10,386 nt of DNA from Bradyrhizobium sp. (lineage in GTDB: Bacteria; Pseudomonadota; Alphaproteobacteria; Rhizobiales; Xanthobacteraceae): assembly GCA_028290165.1 (NCBI GenBank), contig JAQGKJ010000322.1:1-10386 (forward strand), in the 5' to 3' direction. Of this stretch, positions 1 through 5,873 are shown in pieces (the first letter of the stretch is position 1; each line of letters begins with the position of its first letter). Made by a program: the position numbers and the translations under genes. A model generated the notes under the pieces. It had not been told where the DNA came from. It was given only the letters and a program-made list of their open reading frames with translations, and made no database searches.

Positions 1-428
1 GCACCATCGGCAAGGCCGAGGAGGCGCTGGAGAAGATGGTGAAGCGGCTGTCGTCGCGCACCGCGTTCGGCAAGAAGATCATCGAATATTCGATCTGGGA
101 GCAGCGCATCGCCGAGGCCCGCACCGATATCGAGATGAACCGGCTGTTGTGCCTGAAGGCCGCCGACATGATGGACAAGGTCGGCAACAAGACCGCCCAG
201 CTCGAGATCGCCAAGATCAAGGTGGCGGCGCCCAATATGGCGCTGAAGATCATCGACAACGCCATCCCGGCGTACGGCGCCGCCGGCGTTTCCGACGATG
301 CCGGCCTGGCGCGGGACTATGCCTCGATGCGCACGATGCGGCTGGCGGACGGACCGGACGAGGTCCATAACCGCGCCATTGCCAGACTTGAACTTCGGAA
401 GTATGCAAACGCTCCCACTACGCATTAA
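1..428 (+). CDS. Acyl-CoA dehydrogenase, C-terminal part (5' end outside window)
   Basis: The reading frame is open from base 3 to the TAA at 426-428, about 141 residues, and enters from outside the window. It corresponds to the C-terminal helical domain of a flavin-dependent acyl-CoA dehydrogenase. Visible hallmarks are RTAFGKKI near the start, a long helix with QLEIAKIKVAAP, the segment AIPAYGAAGVSDD, and the C-terminal RLADGPDEVHNRAIARLEL, which is typical of the family and of ACAD10/ACAD11-like members. The enzyme would oxidise an acyl-CoA at the alpha-beta bond with FAD and pass electrons to ETF. The next gene, 48 bases downstream on the same strand, is an APH-fold phosphotransferase; the two domains are fused in ACAD10/ACAD11, so the pair probably works in one pathway. 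The FAD-binding N-terminal half cannot be seen. Confidence 0.9.
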   Translation, partial: TIGKAEEALEKMVKRLSSRTAFGKKIIEYSIWEQRIAEARTDIEMNRLLCLKAADMMDKVGNKTAQLEIAKIKVAAPNMALKIIDNAIPAYGAAGVSDDAGLARDYASMRTMRLADGPDEVHNRAIARLELRKYANAPTTH

Positions 429-476
429 CGGGGAGCTTCCAGGCGCTCCCTTGAAGAAAATTGAGGGAGCGTCATC

Positions 477-1535
477 GTGGCCGAGGGCGTCAGAAAAGAC
501 GAGGAATTTTCGGGCACCAAGCCCGTCGAGGAGCGGCATCGGATCGATGAGCTCAGCCTCGACCGCTGGATGCGCGAGCACGTCGAAGGTTTTCAGGGGC
601 CGCTGACCGTCCTGCAATTCAAGGGCGGCCAGTCGAACCCGACCTATCGGCTGGATACGCCCGGCCGATGCTATGTGATGCGCCGCAAACCGTTCGGAAA
701 GCTGCTGCCGTCGGCGCATGCGGTCGATCGTGAGTTCCGCGTCATCGCAGCGCTCGGCAAGCAGGGTTTCCCGGTCGCAAAAGCCTATGCGCTGTGCACC
801 GACGATACCGTGATCGGCGCTGCCTTCTACATCATGTCGATGGAAGAGGGGCGAGTGTTCTGGGATCCGACGCTTCCCAGCCAGACCCCGGAAGCGCGGC
901 GCAAGATCTTTGTCAGCAAGATCGAGACGCTGGCAAAACTCCACCAGTACGATCCGCAAGGAATCGGGCTTGGCGATTTCGGTAAACCCGGAAATTATTT
1001 CGCGCGCCAGGTCGATCGCTGGACCAAGCAATACCGCGCCTCCGAGACGCAGCACATTCCCGAAGTCGAGCGGCTGGTCGAGTGGCTGCCGAAGACCGTG
1101 CCGCAACAGGAGCGCGTCTCGATCGTGCACGGCGACTATCGCCTCGACAACATGATCTTCCATTCAACCGAGCCGCGCGTGATCGCGGTGCTGGACTGGG
1201 AACTGTCGACGCTTGGCGATCCGATGGCGGATTTCACCTATCTGTTGATGCAGTGGACCATGCCGGGCCTCGCCAATGCGGATTTGAAGGCACTGAACAT
1301 TCCGAGCATGGAGGAGGCGGCGGAAATCTATTGCAAGGCTACCGGCAGCGCCGTTCCCGATCTCAACTGGTATTTCTCCTACAACCTGTTCCGGCTCGCC
1401 TGCATTACACAAGGCATCGCTGGCCGCATCCGCGACGGCACCGCGGCCAGTGCGAAAGCGATGGAATCCGCAAAACGTACCGTGCCGCTGGCGAAGGCGT
1501 CATGGGAATACGCGCAGAAGGCAGGCGCGGTGTAG
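477..1535 (+). CDS. APH-family phosphotransferase (ACAD10/11 kinase-domain or LvaA type)
   Basis: This 352-residue protein has the aminoglycoside phosphotransferase/choline kinase fold. The GTG start at 477 is chosen because GAGGGAGC lies at 463-470, 6 bases ahead; no competing start is as well placed. Landmarks: a glycine-containing nucleotide loop near residue 50 (FKGGQSNPTYRL), the Brenner motif HGDYRLDN with catalytic D220 and metal ligand N225, and the Mg-binding DWE at 240-242 followed by LSTLGDPMADF. This wording is typical of the family that accompanies acyl-CoA dehydrogenases rather than of antibiotic kinases. In the LvaA/LvaC pair of Pseudomonas putida and in mammalian ACAD10/ACAD11, such a kinase phosphorylates the hydroxyl of 4-hydroxyacyl-CoA and the dehydrogenase part helps convert it to an enoyl-CoA. 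The adjacent dehydrogenase supports this job here; the exact substrate is inference. An antibiotic-resistance role is unlikely. Confidence 0.92.
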   Translation: MAEGVRKDEEFSGTKPVEERHRIDELSLDRWMREHVEGFQGPLTVLQFKGGQSNPTYRLDTPGRCYVMRRKPFGKLLPSAHAVDREFRVIAALGKQGFPVAKAYALCTDDTVIGAAFYIMSMEEGRVFWDPTLPSQTPEARRKIFVSKIETLAKLHQYDPQGIGLGDFGKPGNYFARQVDRWTKQYRASETQHIPEVERLVEWLPKTVPQQERVSIVHGDYRLDNMIFHSTEPRVIAVLDWELSTLGDPMADFTYLLMQWTMPGLANADLKALNIPSMEEAAEIYCKATGSAVPDLNWYFSYNLFRLACITQGIAGRIRDGTAASAKAMESAKRTVPLAKASWEYAQKAGAV

Positions 1536-1571
1536 GGACTGTCTGTGGCCACGGTCTTGTGTGAGAGGCAC

Positions 1572-1604
1572 GTCGTCGCCCGCGAAAGCGGGCGAGCGAC
1601 CTTT
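1572..1604 (+). terminator. GAAA-loop hairpin, probable terminator or dispersed palindromic repeat
   Basis: A perfect 7-bp GC stem (1577-1583 with 1588-1594) closes a GAAA loop. It is extended by T1576-A1595 and, past one bulged base, by GTCG 1572-1575 with CGAC 1597-1600. The bases CTTTT follow at once. It lies about 37 bases past the stop of the phosphotransferase gene, so it may end that transcript. Palindromes of this kind with GC stems and short AT loops are also common dispersed intergenic repeats in Bradyrhizobium-type genomes; only one copy is in this window. Confidence 0.55.
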
Positions 1605-1769
1605 TCGTCCAATCCACGTCCGCTTTGCTCTGGACGGGACATTGACCGGCAAACGTCCGGCAACCTGCCGATGCCTGTCTTGCCCCTCGACAAGGTGCAA
1701 CAACTCCACACCCGAATCGGCGTAGCCGATATCACGTCTATCGCCCACACGTTCAATCCGAATTGACGA

Positions 1770-1790
1770 CTCGGCTTTTGGCTAGCCGAG
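1770..1790 (+). other. Stem-loop in the leader of the repeat-protein gene
   Basis: CTCGGCT (1770-1776) pairs fully with AGCCGAG (1784-1790) around a 7-base loop. It lies 73 bases before the ATG at 1864, so it may be in the 5' untranslated region or overlap the promoter. No T-run follows, so a terminator is not indicated. Its function is unknown. Confidence 0.3.
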
Positions 1791-1863
1791 GACGAGATTT
1801 CTCCTTGAGGTCGGAAGCGGCCTGTCGAGTTGTGCGGAGCGATTGCGACCAGGGAGAGCGAGT

Positions 1864-3330
1864 ATGAATTTTTGCCAGCTGTCGGATGGAATCCGACTGC
1901 ATCATCAGCCCCATTATGGGCATGGTGGCCATGGCGCGCCGGTTCCCGGATGGCTGGATTCGTACTCGACGATCGACTCTGGCGATAATAGCGCCGGCGA
2001 GGGTGGCAACGGCTTCTTCTCCGGATTGGAGGTGAATGCTCCAGTCGCGACCTTCAGTCCGCTTGACGCCGCGCGCGCCGGCATTCACGGCGAGGCTGAT
2101 GCCCATCAGTCCAATATCGTTCAGATCGATCAACATGCCGTTCAGGTTGCGGGCATGGGCGGCAGTGGTGGAAACAACAACGTGGCCGCTGGCGGAAACA
2201 TTTCCGCCCTCGAGTCCGGCCCAACCCATGCGTGGCTCGGCTCCGATATGATCGACAGCGGAGCCAACACGGCCGGTAACGGCGGAGACGGCTATTTTTA
2301 TGGAGGCATTATTCACGCCTCCATGGTCGTTTATGAACCCATCAACATTAGTGTGGCGGTGGGATACGGTTCCATTGCTGACGCCGATCAGACGAACAAT
2401 GTGAATTTCAATCAATCCGCCGTTCAGATGGCCGGTATCGGAGGGAACGGCGGCGACGGCAATATCGCGTCGGGTGGCAAGGTCGGCATTTCTTCCGCCG
2501 GCACCGACGTGATCGCGACCGGCGGCAACAGCGCGGGCAATGGCGGCCACGGCATCTTCTCGGGAACGCTGGTGGATGCCCCTGTCGTCATCTACCATCC
2601 GATCAACATCGCGGTCGCGGGCACCGGCGGCACGGCCGACGCCTCTCAGTCGAATACGGTGGACATCAATCAAGCTGCTATCCAGATAGCAGGTGTCGGC
2701 GGCAATGGTGGAAACGGCAACGCCGCCATCGGTGGCTACGTGTCTACCCTCGGATCCGGTTCTGCGTCAGGTGGCTGGGAGATCGAGAGCGGCGGCAGCC
2801 ATGCCGGCAACGGGGGAGACGGCTACGCTTACGGAGGCCTCGTCCACGCATCTTTCGCGCTGTATGATCCGATTAACATCGCGGTGGCGGGATACAATTC
2901 CAGTGCTCATGCCGATCAGACAAACAATGTGGAGTTCGATCAATCCGCTTTTCAGATGGCCGGCATCGGAGGTAACGGCGGCAACGGCAATGTAGCAATT
3001 GGCGGAAGCACCGCTGTCTACTCCTCCCTGCCGGGCTTAATCGGCTCTGACGTCATTGTGACAGGCGGCAACAGCGCTGGCTCCGGCGGCGATGGCCATT
3101 TCACCGGCAATATCATCGACCTCAACCTAGCGATCTACGCTCCAATCAACATTGCGGTCGCCGGTCCCAATTCCACAGCCGACGCACATCAGACCAATAA
3201 CGTCCATTTCGATCAGAGCGCGGTCCAGATCGCCGGCATTGGCGGCGATGGCGGTCACGGCAACGCTGCGCTTGGCGGCGATCTCGTCATGCACCTGCTG
3301 GCGGACCAACACCTGCTGGGTCACGCCTAG
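1864..3330 (+). CDS. Gly/Asn-rich protein of five ~90-residue repeats, likely type I secretion substrate
   Basis: A 488-residue protein of no named family that I recognise. ATG 1864 is preferred over the in-frame TTG at 1843 because AGGGAG (1851-1856) sits 7 bases before it. After a His-rich N-terminus (residues 13-24: HHQPHYGHGGHG) come five repeats starting at I37, I130, I217, I307 and I398. Each runs: I-x-(S/T)GGNSAGNGGDG, a short hydrophobic segment, PINIAVAG, ADAxQ(S/T)NxVxFDQSAxQ, then AGIGGNGGxGNxAxGG. There is no Sec signal or membrane segment. The last residues (from about 473) are more hydrophobic and could hold a C-terminal export signal. Canonical RTX nonapeptides are not obvious. 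A one-repeat paralogue and an exporter pair follow on the same strand, which makes secretion by that exporter the best inference. Adhesin, matrix or calcium-binding roles are possible but unshown. Confidence 0.9.
   Translation: MNFCQLSDGIRLHHQPHYGHGGHGAPVPGWLDSYSTIDSGDNSAGEGGNGFFSGLEVNAPVATFSPLDAARAGIHGEADAHQSNIVQIDQHAVQVAGMGGSGGNNNVAAGGNISALESGPTHAWLGSDMIDSGANTAGNGGDGYFYGGIIHASMVVYEPINISVAVGYGSIADADQTNNVNFNQSAVQMAGIGGNGGDGNIASGGKVGISSAGTDVIATGGNSAGNGGHGIFSGTLVDAPVVIYHPINIAVAGTGGTADASQSNTVDINQAAIQIAGVGGNGGNGNAAIGGYVSTLGSGSASGGWEIESGGSHAGNGGDGYAYGGLVHASFALYDPINIAVAGYNSSAHADQTNNVEFDQSAFQMAGIGGNGGNGNVAIGGSTAVYSSLPGLIGSDVIVTGGNSAGSGGDGHFTGNIIDLNLAIYAPINIAVAGPNSTADAHQTNNVHFDQSAVQIAGIGGDGGHGNAALGGDLVMHLLADQHLLGHA
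1972..3279 (+). repeat. Five tandem protein-coding repeats (about 260-280 bp each)
   Basis: Copies begin at 1972, 2251, 2512, 2782 and 3055; the last core ends near 3279. The codons for the first glycine block, for PINIAVAG and for the AGIGG block are the best conserved. Copies 2 and 4 look more like each other (GDGYxYGG(I/L)(I/V)HAS, DQTNNV(N/E)F(N/D)QSA(V/F)QMAGIGGNGG) than either does to copies 3 and 5, as if a two-repeat block had been duplicated. Copy 1 is the most diverged, with PLDAARAG where the others have PINI(A/S)VA. Spacers between copies vary in length and sequence. Confidence 0.85.
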
Positions 3331-3500
3331 CGCATTGGATTGCCCGACTTCGGCGGCGCGAGGGCAGCCTTTCGGATGTACACGGTTCAGAACGGGTAGC
3401 ATCAGCTTTGGCAGCTTGGCCGACAGGGCGCGCAAACCCAAAATTGGCGCCGTCCAAATTGGGACGCGCAGTGCGCAAAAACCAACTCAGGGAGACTCAC

Positions 3501-3959
3501 ATGACAAGTCATATGACAAAAGCATCGTTTCCTTCCGACACGGTCACGCTAAAGGATATTTCGACGGGCGGTAATAACGCCGGAAACGGCGGAGCGGGCT
3601 ATAACTACGGCGACATCACGAGCAAGCCGAGCATCAGCTTCGACCCGTACAACAAAGCGTCCGGCGCCGACGTGAGCGTCAACACCGGCGATCACGTTCA
3701 ACAGAAGGCATATTGGGATGCTGGCGGTGCCAACGCCAAGGCGACTGACTATTCCAAGGCTTATGGCGGAAGTGCCAACTCGAATGGCGATCAGAGCAAC
3801 TACAGCGGCTATGACACATCCAAGGTGCATGCCGACACGTCGGCGTATCAGAGCAACTTCCTTGCCGCGGACCAGAGCCAGCACGTGGCGGCCGGCATTG
3901 GAGGCTATGGTGGAGACGACAACTATGCGCAAGGTGGGGATGTTCACGTGCATGTCTGA
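3501..3959 (+). CDS. Small one-repeat paralogue of the Gly/Asn-rich protein, likely co-secreted
   Basis: A 152-residue acidic, Gly/Asn/Ser/Asp-rich protein. ATG 3501 is supported by AGGGAG at 3489-3494; a second in-frame ATG lies at 3513. Residues 20-37 (ISTGGNNAGNGGAGYNYG) match the first half of the 90-residue repeat of the upstream protein. Residues 110-147 (ADTSAYQSNF, ADQSQHVAAGIGGYGGDD, then AQGGD) match its second half. Between them lies about 70 residues of hydrophilic spacer rich in Tyr, Ser, Asn and Asp that the larger protein lacks. It ends HVHV. There is no signal peptide or membrane segment, which fits type I export without N-terminal cleavage. The gene is 170 bases after the larger one and 117 before the exporter. 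It could be a minor subunit, nucleator or cap of a structure made from the larger protein; that is speculation. Confidence 0.85.
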   Translation: MTSHMTKASFPSDTVTLKDISTGGNNAGNGGAGYNYGDITSKPSISFDPYNKASGADVSVNTGDHVQQKAYWDAGGANAKATDYSKAYGGSANSNGDQSNYSGYDTSKVHADTSAYQSNFLAADQSQHVAAGIGGYGGDDNYAQGGDVHVHV

Positions 3960-3980
3960 TCGACGCTTCTAAAGGCCGGG

Positions 3981-4002
3981 ACCGGCGGCCAAGGCCGCCG
4001 GT
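3981..4002 (+). terminator. Strong hairpin between substrate genes and exporter genes
   Basis: ACCGGCGGCC (3981-3990) and GGCCGCCGGT (3993-4002) are perfect inverted repeats with only two bases between them, giving about 9 GC-rich pairs with a practical loop of four. TCTCATTT follows, which is only weakly T-rich. It lies 21 bases past the stop of the small repeat gene and 74 before the exporter start. It may be a terminator for the substrate transcript, or a partial terminator/RNA 3'-end protector giving more substrate than exporter. Confidence 0.65.
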
Positions 4003-4076
4003 TCTCATTTCGTCGCGAAGTCGATAAATAACGGCTTGGGAAGGGTCGGATTTCAGATCTCTGGCGGGGGACCGCA

Positions 4077-5873
4077 ATGCAGACGCCGCCGCTTCAGCCG
4101 AAAATGATGTCATCGCCGAAGACGCCTTTGCAGGCGGCCTTGCGGGCCTGCGCGGGGTCGCTCGGACTCGTTTTCGCGTATAGCTGCAGCTACAATCTCC
4201 TCCTTCTCGCTCCTTCCATCTATCTGCTCCAGATCTATGATCGCGTCCTTTCGAGCCGGAGCGGCGATACGCTGCTGATGCTGACGCTGATCGTTGCATT
4301 TACCGTCGTCGTTGGCGGAGTGCTTGATGCGTTGCGCCGCGCCGCATTGGGCCGGATCGGCGAGTGGCTCGAGGAAGAACTCCATCCGGCGGTGCTCTCC
4401 GCCTGCTTCCAGAACGCCTATGAAGCCGATCCGGCGCGCGCCTCGGAGGCCTATCGCGATCTTACGAGCCTGCGTCAGTTTGCTCAGTCGGGAGCATGCT
4501 CGATGCTGTTTGACGTGCTCTGGACGCCGCTTTTCCTCGGCGTTCTTTTCCTCGTGCATCCGTTGCTGGGGCTGATAGGCACACTCAGTGCGCTGTTCCT
4601 GCTTGGTCTCGGGTTCGCCGGCGACTTCGTCACGGAAGGCCCGTCGGCGCGGTCAGTTGCCGCGTTGACGAGGAGCCATGGATGGTTCGGCATGGCTGTC
4701 GCAAACGTGCGCGTGATCAGGGCCATGGGAATGCTCGAAGGCGCCGCACGCCTCATCCGCCAAGCTGCGCAGCATGCGAGAAGCGAACACGAGGTGGTCC
4801 AACGCCGCAGTGAGATCATCATGCTGATCTCCAAACCAGCGCGGGCGCTGGCGCAGGTTCTGATCATGGGCTCTGCCGCTTGGCTCGTCCTCGAACAGGG
4901 CAGGAGTCCCGCCATCATCTTTGCCACGACGCTGTTGTTCGGACGCGCGCTCGCACCCATTGAAGGGGCGATTGCAGGCTGGAAGGCGTTCGCGATGGCC
5001 TCAGCCGCCTATCGCCGGCTCAACGGCATCATGGCCGCCGTCACCCCGGTTGCGAATATCAGGCCTCTCGCGGACAGGCCGAAGGGCAGCCTCATCGTCG
5101 ACAACGTTGGCGCCGCCCTGCCAGGATCGGGCCATTTGATGCTGAGGGGCGTGTCGTTCCGTCTCGCGCCCGGTGAATGTCTCGGCGTCATTGGTCCATC
5201 TGGCTCAGGCAAATCCACGCTTGGCAAAATCATCGCTGGAATTTTCGCTCCAACGGTAGGTTCGGTCCTGCTCGATAGCATCGACGTTTCAGCGGTGCGC
5301 GATTCAGGCGGCGGTCGACGCCTCGGATATCTCCCGCAAGATATCGATCTGTTCGGAGAGACGGTAAAGGACATCATTGCACGGCTGGATGATGCCGATT
5401 TGCAGAAGGTCATTGAAGCAGCAAAGCTGGCCGGCCTGCACGAGACGATACTCCGGCTGCCGCAGGCGTACGATACGCTGATCGTCGGCGGAGGGACCAA
5501 TCTCTCGCGCGGGTTTCGCCAGCGCCTCGGTCTTGCACGAGCGTTTTATGGCGACCCGCACCTCGTGGTTCTCGACGAGCCGAACGCCAGCCTGGACCAC
5601 CTCGGCGAGTGTGGGCTCTTCGACGCCATTGAACGAATGAAGGCGGCCAATACGACGGTGATCATCATCACCCACCGGATAGGCATCCTCGCCGCAACCA
5701 ACAAGATTGCGATCATGCAGGGCGGCGCGATCAGCGCATTTGGAGAGAGCAAGGAAATTTTCGACAGGTATTTGACACGACCTCAAGTCATCTCGCGCGA
5801 ATCTGCGCTGCCACATTCGAACCAGGAATGCGGCAGCAGCGTTGGCGCCTCAGCCCAAGCGATCTTGCCGTGA
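4077..5873 (+). CDS. Type I secretion ABC transporter (permease plus ATPase, PrtD/AprD type)
   Basis: At 598 residues this is full length for the PrtD branch of type I exporters, with no peptidase or CLD domain in front. It would form the inner-membrane dimer that uses ATP to drive unfolded substrates into the HlyD-TolC channel. The membrane domain (about 25-310) has the PrtD-like segment LLLLAPSIYLLQIYDRVLSSR with hydrophobic helices near 30-52, 66-86, 148-180 and 258-290. The ATPase has Walker A GPSGSGKST (373-381), Q-loop Q421, Walker B LVVLDE (496-501, catalytic E501), D-loop SLD and H533. The signature is LSRGF (476-480) instead of LSGGQ, which is unusual in a protein otherwise intact. 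GGGGA at 4067-4071 precedes ATG 4077. The adaptor gene overlaps its 3' end. Family call is secure; the substrate is inferred from the neighbouring repeat proteins. Confidence 0.97.
   Translation: MQTPPLQPKMMSSPKTPLQAALRACAGSLGLVFAYSCSYNLLLLAPSIYLLQIYDRVLSSRSGDTLLMLTLIVAFTVVVGGVLDALRRAALGRIGEWLEEELHPAVLSACFQNAYEADPARASEAYRDLTSLRQFAQSGACSMLFDVLWTPLFLGVLFLVHPLLGLIGTLSALFLLGLGFAGDFVTEGPSARSVAALTRSHGWFGMAVANVRVIRAMGMLEGAARLIRQAAQHARSEHEVVQRRSEIIMLISKPARALAQVLIMGSAAWLVLEQGRSPAIIFATTLLFGRALAPIEGAIAGWKAFAMASAAYRRLNGIMAAVTPVANIRPLADRPKGSLIVDNVGAALPGSGHLMLRGVSFRLAPGECLGVIGPSGSGKSTLGKIIAGIFAPTVGSVLLDSIDVSAVRDSGGGRRLGYLPQDIDLFGETVKDIIARLDDADLQKVIEAAKLAGLHETILRLPQAYDTLIVGGGTNLSRGFRQRLGLARAFYGDPHLVVLDEPNASLDHLGECGLFDAIERMKAANTTVIIITHRIGILAATNKIAIMQGGAISAFGESKEIFDRYLTRPQVISRESALPHSNQECGSSVGASAQAILP

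Larger units (their letters stand above)
1536..1863. other. Gene-free stretch of 328 bases with two stem-loops
   Basis: I see no convincing gene here. Open frames on both strands are low-complexity shadows without ribosome binding sites. The stretch holds a strong hairpin at 1572-1600, a weaker one at 1770-1790, and at its right end the ribosome binding site of the repeat-protein gene (AGGGAG at 1851-1856). A promoter for the secretion locus should lie here, but I could not recognise a clear -35/-10 or sigma-54 pair. Confidence 0.6.

Noticed and set aside
477..1535. Antibiotic-resistance aminoglycoside kinase
   Set aside because: Shares only the fold and catalytic motifs. Wording around HGDYRLDN and DWELSTLGDPMADF and the adjacent acyl-CoA dehydrogenase point to acyl-CoA metabolism.
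1843..1863. Upstream TTG start for the repeat protein
   Set aside because: ATG 1864 has AGGGAG seven bases ahead; the TTG would put that Shine-Dalgarno sequence inside the gene.
1753..2673. 306-codon open frame on the - strand opposite the repeat protein
   Set aside because: It mirrors the Gly/Asn-rich repeats, giving repetitive Val/Asp/Arg-rich sequence, and has no ribosome binding site. Long antisense frames are expected opposite high-GC repeat genes.
1972..3279. RTX calcium-binding nonapeptide repeats
   Set aside because: The glycine blocks do not follow GGxGxDxUx in tandem runs; there are only isolated GGDG pieces within a 90-residue unit.
3466..3481. GCGC-AGT-GCGC hairpin before the small repeat gene
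   Set aside because: Only four base pairs; too weak to call as a terminator or regulatory structure.
3408..3500. Upstream TTG start for the small repeat protein
   Set aside because: The added residues have no repeat similarity, and AGGGAG sits just ahead of ATG 3501.
3679..4299. 206-codon - strand frame across the hairpin and both flanking genes
   Set aside because: Arg/Ser/His-rich shadow, antisense to the small repeat gene and the start of the exporter, with no family resemblance.
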